From assembly GCA_003577315.1 (NCBI GenBank), contig QEVK01000001.1:88727-152726 (forward strand): a DNA stretch of 64,000 nt. Direction: 5' to 3'. Below the pieces are notes generated by a model. That model saw nothing but the letters and a program-made list of their open reading frames with translations, had not been told where the DNA came from and made no database searches. This DNA comes from Hyphomicrobiales bacterium. GTDB lineage: Bacteria > Pseudomonadota > Alphaproteobacteria > Rhizobiales > Rhizobiaceae. Below are positions 47,555 to 56,307 of the stretch, one piece after another (positions within the stretch are counted from its first letter, which is position 1; each line of letters opens with the position of its first letter). The position numbers and the translations under genes are program-made.

Positions 47555-48316
47555 ATGAATCCATCCGGACAGGTCGCGATCGTCACCGGCGGCGGCTCGG
47601 GTCTCGGCGAGGCGACGGCGCGCATGCTCGCGGCCAGGGGCGCGAAGGTCGCCCTGTTCGACATCGGCATCGAGCGCGCGCAGGCCGTGGCGGCCGAGAT
47701 CGGCGGCATCGCCGTCAGGTGCGACGTGTCCAGCGCCGACAGCGGCGAGGCCGCCTTCGCCGAGGTGGCCGAGAGGCTCGGCGACGCGCGCATCCTCGTC
47801 AACTGCGCCGGCATCGCCATCGCCATGAAGACCACGGGCAAGGACGGCGCCCACCCGCTCGACATCTACCGCAAGGTGGTCGACGTCAACCTCGTCGGCT
47901 CCTTCAACATGATCCGTCTGTTCGCGGTGCGCGCCGAGGCGCTGGAGCCGCTGGAGGGCGGCGAGCGCGGCGTCATCGTCAACACCGCCTCCGTCGCCGC
48001 CTATGACGGCCAGATCGGCCAGGCCGCCTATTCCTCGTCCAAGGGCGGCATCGTCGGCATGACGCTGCCGGTGGCGCGCGACCTCGCCCGCTCCGGCATC
48101 CGCGTCATGACCATCGCGCCCGGCATCTTCTGGACGCCGATGCTCGCCGGCCTGCCGGAGGATGCGCAGAAGTCGCTCGGCCAGCAGGTGCCGTTCCCCT
48201 CGCGCCTCGGCCGGCCGGAGGAATATGCCGCGCTCGCGACCCACATCGTCGACAATCAGATGCTCAACGGCGAGGTGATCCGCCTCGACGGCGCGATCCG
48301 CATGGCCCCGCGCTGA
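47555..48316 (+). CDS. SDR-family 3-hydroxyacyl-CoA dehydrogenase-like
   Basis: Short-chain dehydrogenase, 253 residues, of the 17-beta-HSD10/3-hydroxyacyl-CoA type. Cofactor motif [16 protein letters not shown] (acidic residue in the LFDIG loop suggests NAD), NCAGIAIA, and catalytic Ser/Tyr/Lys in [28 protein letters not shown] before the ATG. The next gene, a racemase, is 3 bp away, so both probably serve branched or beta-oxidation of acyl-CoA. Confidence 0.9.
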   Translation: MNPSGQVAIVTGGGSGLGEATARMLAARGAKVALFDIGIERAQAVAAEIGGIAVRCDVSSADSGEAAFAEVAERLGDARILVNCAGIAIAMKTTGKDGAHPLDIYRKVVDVNLVGSFNMIRLFAVRAEALEPLEGGERGVIVNTASVAAYDGQIGQAAYSSSKGGIVGMTLPVARDLARSGIRVMTIAPGIFWTPMLAGLPEDAQKSLGQQVPFPSRLGRPEEYAALATHIVDNQMLNGEVIRLDGAIRMAPR

Positions 48317-48319
48317 GCC

Positions 48320-49483
48320 ATGAGCGAGGGCGTTGCGGCCGGGACCGGCCCGCTCGCCGGGCTGACCGTCGTCGAGATGGCCGGCCTCGGCCCCGTGCCG
48401 CTCGCCGGCCTCATCCTGTCGGAGCTCGGCGCGCGCGTGGTGCGCGTCGAGCGGCTGGCCAGGGAGCAGGCGTTCCTCAACCTGCCGCCGCAATTCGACC
48501 TCGACCGCCACGGCCGCGAGATCCTGCGCGTCGACCTGAAGCGGCCGGAGGGGCCGGCGCTGCTGCTGGACCTGATCGCGAAGGCCGACATCCTGCTCGA
48601 AGGCTTCCGCCCCGGCGTGATGGAGCGGCTCGGCCTCGGCCCGGACATCGCGCTGGAACGCAACCCCGGCCTCGTCTACGGCCGCATGACCGGCTTCGGC
48701 CAGGACGGGCCGCTGGCCAACCGCGCCGGCCACGACATGACCTATCTGGCGCTGACGGGCGTGCTGTCGGCCATCGGACCCAGGGGCGGCAAGCCGGTGC
48801 CGCCGCTCAACCTCGTCGCCGACTATGGCGGCGGCACCATGTTCCTGATCGCCGGCGTGCTCGCCGCGCTCATCGAGAAGGGCCGCTCCGGCAGGGGGCA
48901 GGTGGTCGACGCGGCCATGGTCGACGGCGCCTCCATGCTCGCCGCCCCCTTCTTCGGCTTCCTCGCCGCCGGCATCTGGCGCGAGGGCCGCGGCTCGAAC
49001 CTGCTCGATTCCGGCACGCCCTTCTACGACACCTACGAATGCGCCGACGGCGGCTTCGTCGCCGTCGCCTGCCTCGAGCCGCAGTTCTTCGCCGAGTTCT
49101 GCCGGCTGCTGCCGCTGCCGGACCATTTCGTCGCCGCGCAGTACGACCGATCGCGATGGCCGGCGCTGCGCGAGGCCATCGCCGCCCGCATCGCCGGGCA
49201 GCCGCGCGATCACTGGGCCGCCCTGTTCGAGCAGACGGACGCCTGCGTCGCCCCGGTGCTGTCGCTCGCGGAAGCCGTGCAACACCCGCACAACCGCGCC
49301 CGCGCCACCCACGCCACGGCGGAAGGCGGCCTGACGCGGCCCGCGCCCGCCCCGCGCTTCTCGCGCACGCAAGGCGCGCTGTCGGGGCAGGCCGTGCGCG
49401 ACGCGGCCGCCACGCTCGCCGCCTTCGGCATCGAGCCCGGCGAGGCCGCGCGTCTTGCCAAGGACGGCATTGTCGGCCAATAA
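48320..49483 (+). CDS. Alpha-methylacyl-CoA racemase (CaiB/BaiF family)
   Basis: About 387 residues, class III CoA-transferase fold. LSELGARVVRVERL, LLEGFRPGVMERLGLG and GRMTGFGQDGPLANRAGHDMTYLALTG (candidate active-site His) and LNLVADYGGG (candidate active-site Asp) match the racemase branch rather than formyl-CoA transferase. Stereochemistry step for 2-methylacyl-CoA before beta-oxidation; exact substrate unknown. Adjoins the SDR gene with 3 bp between stop and start. Confidence 0.88.
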   Translation: MSEGVAAGTGPLAGLTVVEMAGLGPVPLAGLILSELGARVVRVERLAREQAFLNLPPQFDLDRHGREILRVDLKRPEGPALLLDLIAKADILLEGFRPGVMERLGLGPDIALERNPGLVYGRMTGFGQDGPLANRAGHDMTYLALTGVLSAIGPRGGKPVPPLNLVADYGGGTMFLIAGVLAALIEKGRSGRGQVVDAAMVDGASMLAAPFFGFLAAGIWREGRGSNLLDSGTPFYDTYECADGGFVAVACLEPQFFAEFCRLLPLPDHFVAAQYDRSRWPALREAIAARIAGQPRDHWAALFEQTDACVAPVLSLAEAVQHPHNRARATHATAEGGLTRPAPAPRFSRTQGALSGQAVRDAAATLAAFGIEPGEAARLAKDGIVGQ

Positions 49484-49519
49484 GGAGACAAATCGGCTCA
49501 ACTTATTGGAGCGGCCCGC

Positions 49520-50302
49520 ATGGGGGAGAAGACCGGGAACGTCCTGCGCCCGACCGACGACGAGGCGATCCGGCTCGCCCGCACGCTCCTGCGCACGGCG
49601 CGCCACGGCGCCATCGCCGTGCTGGAGCCGGGAACCGGGGCGCCGCTGGCCAGCCGGGTCGCCGTCGCCACCGACCATGACGGCGCGCCGCTGATCCTGG
49701 TTTCCGGCCTTGCCGCCCACACCGGCGGGATCGAGGCCGACCCGCGCTGCTCGCTGCTCTTGGGCGAGCCGGGCAAGGGCGACGCTATGGCGCATGCGCG
49801 CGTCACCATCGCCTGCCTGGCCGAGAAGATCGCCAGGGACGACCCGCGCCACGGCCGCCTCGAATGGCGCTTCCTGTCGCACAATCCCAAGTCGAAGCTC
49901 TATGCCGGCCTCGGCGACTTCGCCTTCTACCGGCTGGAGCCGCAGCGCGCGAGCCTCAACGGCGGCTTCGGCAAGGCTTTCGCCCTGACGCGGCAGGATC
50001 TCCTGACCGCCGGCGACCGGCTCGACGCCATCGCCGCCGCCGAGCGCGGCGCGATCGAGCACATGAACGGCGACCATGCCGACGCCATCGCCAACTACGC
50101 CTCGCATTTCGGCAAGGCCAGGGGCGACGAGGGCTGGGTCATGACCGGCATCGACGCCGACGGCTTCGACCTTGCCGCCGGCGACCGCGTGCTGCGCATC
50201 TTCTTCGAAAAACCCCTCGCCGACGCGCCCGACATGCACAAGACGCTGGTCGCCATGGCCATCGAGGCGCGCCAGGCCAGGGCAACGATTGGTCCAGGCT
50301 GA
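49520..50302 (+). CDS. HugZ-like haem-utilisation / pyridoxamine 5'-phosphate oxidase-fold protein
   Basis: About 260 residues. N-terminal split-barrel flavin/haem-binding region (AIAVLEPGTGAPLASRVAVATDHDGAPLILVSGLAAHT) with a DUF2470 C-terminal domain (AIEHMNGDHADAIANYASHFG). This architecture is that of HugZ/HutZ haem oxygenases. Start at the ATG 8 nt after GGAG. A haem role would fit the TonB haem-type receptor elsewhere in the window. Confidence 0.82.
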   Translation: MGEKTGNVLRPTDDEAIRLARTLLRTARHGAIAVLEPGTGAPLASRVAVATDHDGAPLILVSGLAAHTGGIEADPRCSLLLGEPGKGDAMAHARVTIACLAEKIARDDPRHGRLEWRFLSHNPKSKLYAGLGDFAFYRLEPQRASLNGGFGKAFALTRQDLLTAGDRLDAIAAAERGAIEHMNGDHADAIANYASHFGKARGDEGWVMTGIDADGFDLAAGDRVLRIFFEKPLADAPDMHKTLVAMAIEARQARATIGPG

Positions 50303-50340
50303 CCGGCCCCCGTGCCCTTGCCAAAAACTCCCGACAAAGG

Positions 50341-50368
50341 CTTGTGATTGGGGAAGTTTGGACTACGT
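50341..50368 (+). promoter_or_regulatory. Candidate promoter of the ArsR-family gene
   Basis: CTTGTG (50341-50346) and CTACGT (50363-50368), 16 bp apart, resemble the rhizobial sigma-70 consensus (CTTGAC and CTATAT). It would start transcription near 50375, just at the first structured hairpin. Confidence 0.35.
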
Positions 50369-50369
50369 T

Positions 50370-50451
50370 AGGTTGCAGGCAGGTCGTGAAGCGGCTCGAA
50401 TGCAACCTGCGGGGTCCACCAGACGTTTGTACCCCCGTAGCGTCTGGTGGA
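50370..50451 (+). promoter_or_regulatory. Structured 5' leader with two stem-loops
   Basis: Hairpin 1 arms are AGGTTGCA (50370-50377) and TGCAACCT (50401-50408). Hairpin 2 arms are TCCACCAGACG (50415-50425) and CGTCTGGTGGA (50441-50451), perfect over 11 bp, with a loop containing TTTGTACCCCCGTAG. They lie 22 bp before the ATG of the ArsR-type gene. A regulatory leader or small RNA is possible; no known riboswitch class recognised. Confidence 0.5.
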
Positions 50452-50472
50452 AGATGCGGCGATGGGGAAGAA

Positions 50473-50787
50473 ATGATTTCAAAGCAACTTGTCGACAATG
50501 CCGACATGGTGGCGGAGTTTCTGTCCGCCATCGGCAACGGAAAACGGCTCGCCATCATATGTCACCTGTTGTGCGGCGAATTGTCCGTGGGCGAGATCGC
50601 GGAGAAAGTCGATCTGAGCCAGTCGGCGCTGTCGCAACATCTTGCCAAGCTTCGCAATATGGGCCTGGTCGAGACGCGCCGCGAGCGGCAGATGATCTAC
50701 TATTCCTGCTCCTCCCCCAATGTGCGCCGCGTGCTGGCGACGCTCGACGACATCTTCGGCGCTCCGGCCATGGCCGGTGCCCGCTAG
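50473..50787 (+). CDS. ArsR/SmtB-family regulator, NolR-like
   Basis: 104 residues, single winged-helix domain (FLSAIGNGKRLAIICHLLCGELSVGEIAEKVDLSQSALSQHLAKLRNMGLVETRRERQMIYYSCSS). No metal-binding cysteine pair of the ELCVCDL type is present in the recognition region; sequence, including SQSALSQHLAKLR and IYYS, is close to rhizobial NolR, a regulator of nod genes and quorum sensing. It is just upstream of copZ-copA but the copper promoter is of CueR type, so it may not control those genes. GGGGAAG site. Confidence 0.88.
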   Translation: MISKQLVDNADMVAEFLSAIGNGKRLAIICHLLCGELSVGEIAEKVDLSQSALSQHLAKLRNMGLVETRRERQMIYYSCSSPNVRRVLATLDDIFGAPAMAGAR

Positions 50788-50828
50788 GCCGGCACTTCTT
50801 TTACCGCGGAAAGCGGGACGCGAGCCCC

Positions 50829-50859
50829 TTGACCTTCCAGCGACTGGAAACCCTATCTG
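50829..50859 (+). promoter_or_regulatory. CueR-type copper-responsive promoter
   Basis: -35 TTGACC (50829-50834), operator dyad TTCCAG-CGA-CTGGAA (50835-50849) and -10 TATCTG (50854-50859), spaced 19 bp. The long spacer with a central dyad and the TTGACCTTCC start are the hallmarks of MerR-family promoters, closest to CueR sites before copA. No cueR gene lies in the window. Confidence 0.75.
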
Positions 50860-50890
50860 TGTCGCCGACAGCAGAAAGGGAGCCCGGACA

Positions 50891-51100
50891 ATGGACATCG
50901 TACTGAAGATCGAAGGCATGACCTGCGGCGGTTGCAGGGCCTCGGTGGAGCGGCTTCTGGCCGCCCAGCCCGGCGTGCGCAAGGCGAGCGTGGACCTGGC
51001 GCAACGCCGCGCCGTGGTGGCGGCCGACGACGGCGTCGCGCCGCAGGCGCTGGCCGACGCGGTCGAGGGCGCCGGTTACGACGCGCGCGTCGAAGGCTGA
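50891..51100 (+). CDS. copZ: Copper chaperone CopZ
   Basis: 69-residue heavy-metal-associated domain with MTCGGC (copper-binding Cys) near residue 10. Delivers Cu(I) to the CopA ATPase encoded 27 bp downstream. Downstream of the CueR-type promoter. Confidence 0.93.
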   Translation: MDIVLKIEGMTCGGCRASVERLLAAQPGVRKASVDLAQRRAVVAADDGVAPQALADAVEGAGYDARVEG

Positions 51101-51127
51101 AACGAAACGTACAAGGCAGGCAAGACC

Positions 51128-53323
51128 ATGACGACGGTGGCGCTCGACATTACGGGCATGACCTGCGCGGCCTGTTCCGCGCGGGTGGAGAAGGTGCTGT
51201 CGCGCCTCGACGGCGTCGACCGCGCCGAGGTCAACCTGGCGCTGGAGCGCGCCACGGTCGAGGTGGCGGACGGTGTGGCGCCGCAGGCGCTGGTGGCGGC
51301 GGTGAAGAAGGCGGGCTACGGCGCCAGCGTGCGCGCCGCCGACGAGGCCGGCCGTCGCGCCGCCGACGAGAAGCGCGAGGTCGAGCGCCGCGCCGAGGAG
51401 CGGCGCACGCTCGCCCGCTTCGTCGTCTCGGCGCTGCTTTCCCTGCCGCTGGTGATCGGCACGCTGCCGATGATGCTGGGCACCGGCCATGCCTGGATCG
51501 GCCCGTGGACGCAGGCCGCGCTCGCCACCGGCGTCATGCTCGTCTCGGGCACCCGCTTCCTGCGCGAGGCCTTCGCTGCCGTGCGCGGCGGCGGCGCCAA
51601 CATGGCGGTGCTGGTCTCGCTCGGCACCTCGGTCGCCTATGTCTATTCGCTGGTGCTGGTGATTTCGGGCGACGTCCACGCCCATCTCTATTTCGAGGCG
51701 GCGGCCGTGGTGCTGACCCTCATCATGCTCGGCAAGTATCTCGAGGCGCGCGCTAAGCGCGGCACCTCGGCCGCCCTTGCCGCGCTCCACAAATTGCAGC
51801 CGCGCGAGGCCGAGCTCGTCGGCCCCGACGGTGCGGCGCGGACCGTGCCGGTCGAGAGCCTGAAGCCGGGCGACATGGTGCTGGTGCGGCCGGGCGGGCG
51901 CATGCCCAGCGACGGCACGGTGAGGCGCGGCCATTCGGCGGTCGACGAATCGCTGGTCACCGGCGAGAGCCTGCCGGTGGACAAGGAGCCGGGCGATGCG
52001 GTCGTCACCGGCACGGTCAACGGCGAGGCGGCGCTGGAGATCGAGGTCTCGGCCGTCGGCCCCGACACGCGGCTGGCGCGCATGGCGCGGCTGGTCGAGG
52101 AGGCCCAGACCGGGCAGGCGCCGATCCAGCGTCTCGTCGATCGCATCTCGGCCGTCTTCGTGCCGCTCATCCTCGTGGTGGCGGCGCTCACCTTCCTCGT
52201 CTGGTGGCTGGCGCTGGGCGATCCCACCGGCGGCATGGTGGCGGCGGTCGCGGTGCTGGTCATCGCCTGCCCCTGCGCGCTCGGCCTCGCCACGCCGACG
52301 GCGCTGGTGGCCGGCACGGGTGCTGCGGCCAGGGCCGGCATCCTGATCCGCGACATCGAGACGCTGGAGCGGGCGCAGGAGATCGGCGCCGTCGCCTTCG
52401 ACAAGACCGGCACGCTGACGATAGGCAAGCCCGAGGTGGTGGCGGCCGAGGCCGATGCCGCAACGCTTTCGCTCGCCGCCGCCGTCGAGGCCCACAGCGA
52501 GCACCCGCTGGCCAGGGCGCTGGTGGAGAAGGCGACCGCCCAGGGCGTCCCCCTTCCCGTCGCCGCCGGCGTGCGCGCCATCCGCGGCAAGGGCCTGTCG
52601 GGCACCGTCGAGGGCAAGACCGTTTCGGTCGGCAACCGCCGCCTGGCCGAGGAGGCGGGCTTGGAGGCCGAAGCCCTCGACGCGCTCACCGCCCGTCTCG
52701 GCGAGGCCGGCACCGTCGCCTTCATCCTGGTCGACGGCGCGCTTTGCGGCGCGGTACGCTTCGCCGACACCGCCCGGCCGGAAGCCGCCTCCGTGGTGGC
52801 CGAGCTGAAGCGGCGCGGCCTGTCGCCGGTGATGCTGACCGGCGACAACGAGGCGGCGGCCGCGGCGATCGGCGGCGCGCTCGGCTTCGCCGACATCCGC
52901 GCCGGCCTCCTGCCCGAGGAAAAGGTCGAGGCCGTGAAGCGGCTCGCCGACGAGTTGGGCGACAAGGGCGTGGCCTTCGTCGGCGACGGCCTCAACGACG
53001 GGCCGGCGCTGGCCGCCGCGCGCCTCGGCATCGCCATGTCGTCGGGCGCCGACGTGGCGCGCGAGGCCGCCGCCATCACGCTGATGCGCACGGATCTGAG
53101 GCTGGTGCCGGCCGCGCTCGACATCGCGAAGAAGACGCGGCGCACCATCGCGCAGAATCTCGGCTGGGCCTTCGTCTACAACGTCATCGGCATTCCGCTC
53201 GCGGCCTTCGGCGTGCTGTCCCCGGCCTTCGCCGGCGCGGCGATGGCGTTCTCCTCCGTCTCGGTGGTGACCAATTCGGCGCTGCTGACGCGGTGGAAGC
53301 CGCGGCTTGCCGGCAAAAGCTGA
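51128..53323 (+). CDS. copA: Copper-exporting P1B-type ATPase
   Basis: 731 residues. One N-terminal metal-binding domain (MTCAAC at 11-16), membrane CPC (381-383), TGES (278-281), phosphorylation DKTGT (425-429), SEHPLA and GDGLND. Helices 7-8 carry YN and MxxSS residues (YNVIGIPLA; MAFSSVSV), the signature of Cu(I)-selective P1B-1 pumps. Exports copper from the cytoplasm. Stop overlaps the start of the next gene (TGATG). Confidence 0.96.
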   Translation: MTTVALDITGMTCAACSARVEKVLSRLDGVDRAEVNLALERATVEVADGVAPQALVAAVKKAGYGASVRAADEAGRRAADEKREVERRAEERRTLARFVVSALLSLPLVIGTLPMMLGTGHAWIGPWTQAALATGVMLVSGTRFLREAFAAVRGGGANMAVLVSLGTSVAYVYSLVLVISGDVHAHLYFEAAAVVLTLIMLGKYLEARAKRGTSAALAALHKLQPREAELVGPDGAARTVPVESLKPGDMVLVRPGGRMPSDGTVRRGHSAVDESLVTGESLPVDKEPGDAVVTGTVNGEAALEIEVSAVGPDTRLARMARLVEEAQTGQAPIQRLVDRISAVFVPLILVVAALTFLVWWLALGDPTGGMVAAVAVLVIACPCALGLATPTALVAGTGAAARAGILIRDIETLERAQEIGAVAFDKTGTLTIGKPEVVAAEADAATLSLAAAVEAHSEHPLARALVEKATAQGVPLPVAAGVRAIRGKGLSGTVEGKTVSVGNRRLAEEAGLEAEALDALTARLGEAGTVAFILVDGALCGAVRFADTARPEAASVVAELKRRGLSPVMLTGDNEAAAAAIGGALGFADIRAGLLPEEKVEAVKRLADELGDKGVAFVGDGLNDGPALAAARLGIAMSSGADVAREAAAITLMRTDLRLVPAALDIAKKTRRTIAQNLGWAFVYNVIGIPLAAFGVLSPAFAGAAMAFSSVSVVTNSALLTRWKPRLAGKS

Positions 53324-54132
53324 TGCCGGCGGCCGCTCCGATCCGCATCGACGACCCGGACGATCCGCGCATCGCCGGCTACCGCGCCATCCGCGAGCGC
53401 GACCTTGCCGGGCGCGGGCGCCGCTTCGTCGCCGAGGGCAAGGTGGTGCTGAACGTGCTGTTCTCCGCCCGACGCTTCGAGGCGGAGTCGGCGCTTTTGC
53501 TCGACCGCCGGCTGGAGGGGATGAAGGACACGCTGGCGCTGGCGCCGGCCGGCATGCCGGTCTATGTCGCCTCGCAGGCCGTGATGGACGCCGTCGCCGG
53601 CTTCCACATCCATCGCGGCGTGCTGGCGCTCGGCCTGCGGCGCCCGGACGAGGACGCCGACGCCCTGCTCGCCGACCTGCCGGCCGACGCGCTGGCGGTG
53701 GCGCTGTCGGGCATCTCGAACCATGACAATGTCGGCGCGATCTTCCGCAACGCCGCCGCCTTCGAGGCCGATGCCGTGCTTCTCGACGCCACCTGCTGCG
53801 ACCCGCTCTACCGCAAGGCCATCCGCGTCTCGGTCGGCGCGGCGCTCAAGGTGCCGTTCGCGACGCTGCCGGACGAGGCGGCGCTGTTTGCCGCGCTCGA
53901 CCGCCACGGCTTTTCCCAGATCGCCCTGTCGCCGGCGGGAAGCGACGACATCGCCGACATCCGCCGCCACGGCCGCACCGCGCTGTGGCTGGGAAGCGAG
54001 GGCCACGGCCTGCCGGCCGCGACCATGGCGCGCATGCGCACCGCCCGCATCGCCATGTCGGCCGGCTTCGACAGCCTGAACGTGGCGACGGCGGGCGCCA
54101 TCGCGCTTCACCGGCTCTGGCGCGAACGATAG
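53323..54132 (+). CDS. TrmH/SpoU-family RNA methyltransferase
   Basis: About 269 residues, SAM-dependent 2'-O-ribose methyltransferase with a SpoU trefoil-knot C terminus. N-terminal RNA-binding-like region (YRAIRERDLAGRGRRFVAEGKVVLNVL) and knot motifs SNHDNVGAIFRNAAAFEADAVLLD, WLGSEGHGL and SLNVATAGAIALHRL. TGATG overlap with copA. Target RNA (tRNA or rRNA) cannot be told from sequence. Confidence 0.9.
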   Translation: MPAAAPIRIDDPDDPRIAGYRAIRERDLAGRGRRFVAEGKVVLNVLFSARRFEAESALLLDRRLEGMKDTLALAPAGMPVYVASQAVMDAVAGFHIHRGVLALGLRRPDEDADALLADLPADALAVALSGISNHDNVGAIFRNAAAFEADAVLLDATCCDPLYRKAIRVSVGAALKVPFATLPDEAALFAALDRHGFSQIALSPAGSDDIADIRRHGRTALWLGSEGHGLPAATMARMRTARIAMSAGFDSLNVATAGAIALHRLWRER

Positions 54133-54155
54133 GCTCCGGCCCGGCCGGACGATCC

Positions 54156-55316
54156 CTATCCGGCGGTCTTCGCCCCGGCCGCCTTCTGCAGGGCGCGGAT
54201 GCGCTCGGCGAGGCTGACGCCGCCGGCCGCGCCCGCCCCGGCGTCGCCGGCATCGGCCGCGAGCGCCTTGTGGATCGGCGAATCGGGCCCTTCCAGCCGC
54301 GCCGTCAGGCTGACCACCTCGGCGGCGAGGTCGTTGATGCGCTCGCGCAGCAGCGCGGTCTCGACGCGGTCCGCGCCGCCTTCGCCCCCGCCATCGCTCC
54401 CGGCGGCGGCGGGGCCGCCCCATTTCCTGTCCTGCACGGCGCGCAGCGCCTTGCTCTCGCGCGCCTGGACGGCAAGGTCCTGCTCCAGCCTGGCCTGCCG
54501 GTCCTGGGCGGCCGACAGCCGCGCCGCAAGCTTGCGCCCGGACTCGCTCGCCTCCTTCAGCTTCTCGCGCAGGCGGTCGAGGTCGCGCTCGCGCCGGTCG
54601 AGCTTCTCCTCGCGGTCCGACAGCGCCGCCGTCAGCTTCCCGGCATTGCGCTCGAGCACGACCACCCGGCGCTTTTCGCCGCGCAAGGCCTGCTCCAGCT
54701 CCCTGATCTGCGCGCCCGCCTCGCGCAGCCGCGCATCGGCCTGCCGGTGCTCTTCCCGCAGCGTCGAAAGCTCTCCGGTCAGCCGCTCGACATCCGCCTC
54801 CCGCGCCACCAGCTCGATCTGCCGCTCGGAGGCGTTGAAGCTCGCCTCGTCATACATGGCGCCGAGCTTCTCAAGCTCGGCCGCCCGCTCCTCCAGCGCC
54901 CGGTCGCGCCCGGCAAGCGCCTCGGAAAGGCGCGCCGCCTCCTCCTGCGCCTGCCGCAGCTCGGCGCGCAGCTCCCGCTCGCGCCGTTCGAGCTCGGCAC
55001 GCGTCGCTTCCTTCTCGTCGAGCGCGTGGAGCGCGCGCCGCGTCTCGTCGCGGGCGCGGTCGACCTCCAGCGACTGCGCGGCGATCTCCTCCTTCAGCGT
55101 CTCGACCGTCACCTCCAGCTTGCGCGTGGCCATGGCGTATTGCGCGCGCGCCGCGTCCTTGTCGGCGCGGATCTCGGCCATAGACAGCGGCAGCGCCGCC
55201 TCGATGCGCCGGCGCGTCAGCTTGACCGCGCGCCGCCAGATCGACGGCGCGACCAGCACCGCCAGGAAGCCGGCGCCGAGAAAGCCGAGGAGGAAGATAA
55301 GCGTCGCCTGGATCAC
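54156..55316 (-). CDS. Membrane-anchored coiled-coil protein
   Basis: About 386 residues from GTG 55316. One N-terminal transmembrane segment (QATLIFLLGFLGAGFLAVLVAP), then a short conserved RRAVKLTRRRIEAALPLSMAEIRADKD, then a 260-residue coiled coil and a Gly/Ala-rich tail. Cytoplasmic coiled coil with N-terminal anchor is predicted. Conserved in alphaproteobacteria, unnamed. An ATG at 55370 would add 18 residues; neither start has a strong ribosome-binding site. Confidence 0.78.
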   Translation of the reverse strand: MIQATLIFLLGFLGAGFLAVLVAPSIWRRAVKLTRRRIEAALPLSMAEIRADKDAARAQYAMATRKLEVTVETLKEEIAAQSLEVDRARDETRRALHALDEKEATRAELERRERELRAELRQAQEEAARLSEALAGRDRALEERAAELEKLGAMYDEASFNASERQIELVAREADVERLTGELSTLREEHRQADARLREAGAQIRELEQALRGEKRRVVVLERNAGKLTAALSDREEKLDRRERDLDRLREKLKEASESGRKLAARLSAAQDRQARLEQDLAVQARESKALRAVQDRKWGGPAAAGSDGGGEGGADRVETALLRERINDLAAEVVSLTARLEGPDSPIHKALAADAGDAGAGAAGGVSLAERIRALQKAAGAKTAG

Positions 55317-55453
55317 AGCCCTATGCCCGCCTTCGCCAGAGCCGCGCGCCGATGCGGGCGCGGCAGCCATCGCGCCCTATCTGCCACGCCGACATGGCGG
55401 GAATCCAGTGCCGCGCGCAAGGATGGGCCGGGAAAAAGCGGCCGCACCCGGCC

Positions 55454-56044
55454 TCAGAACGGGTTCCAGGTCGGGCTCTGCGTCAGCTTAAGATAGCCGA
55501 CATTGATGCCCAGCCGCGCGCCGACGCCGGTGCGCACCGGCACGAGCAGGACATCGCCGTGCTTGAGAACGGTGAAGCCGAGGCCGGCGATGACATAGGC
55601 CGAGCCGGCGACGCCGGCATAGCGCTGGTAGAGCGAGGGAATGCTGTCGAGATTGTAGACCAGGATCATGGTGCGCGAGCCCTGGCCGCCGAAGTCCCAG
55701 CCGAGCGACGGCCCCTGCCAGTAGACCCGGTGGTCGCCGACATTCTTGGTGTAGAGCGTGCCTTCGCCATAGGTCAGCCCGCCGATCAGCGCGCCGGACC
55801 CCTCCTCGCCGAGGATGTAGCCGTTGGGCATGCCGTAGGAGGAGAAGATCGTCTCGATCAGGCTCGCCAGCCCGCCGGACGTCGCGCCGAAGAACTGGTG
55901 GCCGGAATCGACGATCTCCTGCGCGGAATAGGCCTGGGCCGCGTCGGCCCGCGCCGCCCCGGGCGCGGCCGCGGCCGCCGCCGCGACGACCAGCAACGCC
56001 GCGGCGAGACGCACGGGTAGAAGAGGAAAGAGCCTGCTCAACAT
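55454..56044 (-). CDS. eipA: DUF1134 periplasmic envelope integrity protein EipA
   Basis: 196 residues with signal peptide (1-33). Mature sequence AYSAQEIVDSGHQFFGATSGGLASLIETIFSSYGMPNGYILGEEGSGALIGGL is the DUF1134/EipA fold (a small beta barrel). Brucella EipA supports envelope stress resistance and is directly activated by CtrA. Here the gene sits beside chpT and ctrA, and a near-consensus CtrA box lies about 105 bp upstream, which fits. Confidence 0.9.
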   Translation of the reverse strand: MLSRLFPLLPVRLAAALLVVAAAAAAAPGAARADAAQAYSAQEIVDSGHQFFGATSGGLASLIETIFSSYGMPNGYILGEEGSGALIGGLTYGEGTLYTKNVGDHRVYWQGPSLGWDFGGQGSRTMILVYNLDSIPSLYQRYAGVAGSAYVIAGLGFTVLKHGDVLLVPVRTGVGARLGINVGYLKLTQSPTWNPF

Positions 56045-56148
56045 GGCTTGCGATCTCCCTATCGGCCGCTCCGGCCACGCCTCCGACGCCGGCGGCCCGG
56101 ACGGCCATCTTTTTCCGCGTCGATCGCAGCCAAACTATGACGCAAACC

Positions 56149-56167
56149 TTATCCAACCATTAACCAT
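56149..56167. promoter_or_regulatory. CtrA-type box between eipA and chpT
   Basis: TTAT-CCAACCA-TTAA (56149-56163), one mismatch from TTAA-N7-TTAA, read as TTAA-N7-ATAA on the eipA strand, overlapping TTAACCAT (56160-56167) reading toward chpT. It can serve both divergent genes. Confidence 0.55.
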
Positions 56168-56307
56168 TACCGGGCGGGCGGATCGCCGCCTTTCTTGTGG
56201 CGGCCGCCGGGCTGTGTAACCAATACGCCACCCTGAAAAGGGTGATTCGCCGGCGCCGGAATCCGCTGCGCGGGCAAGACCGATCCGCACGACGAGGGGT
56301 GCCTATC

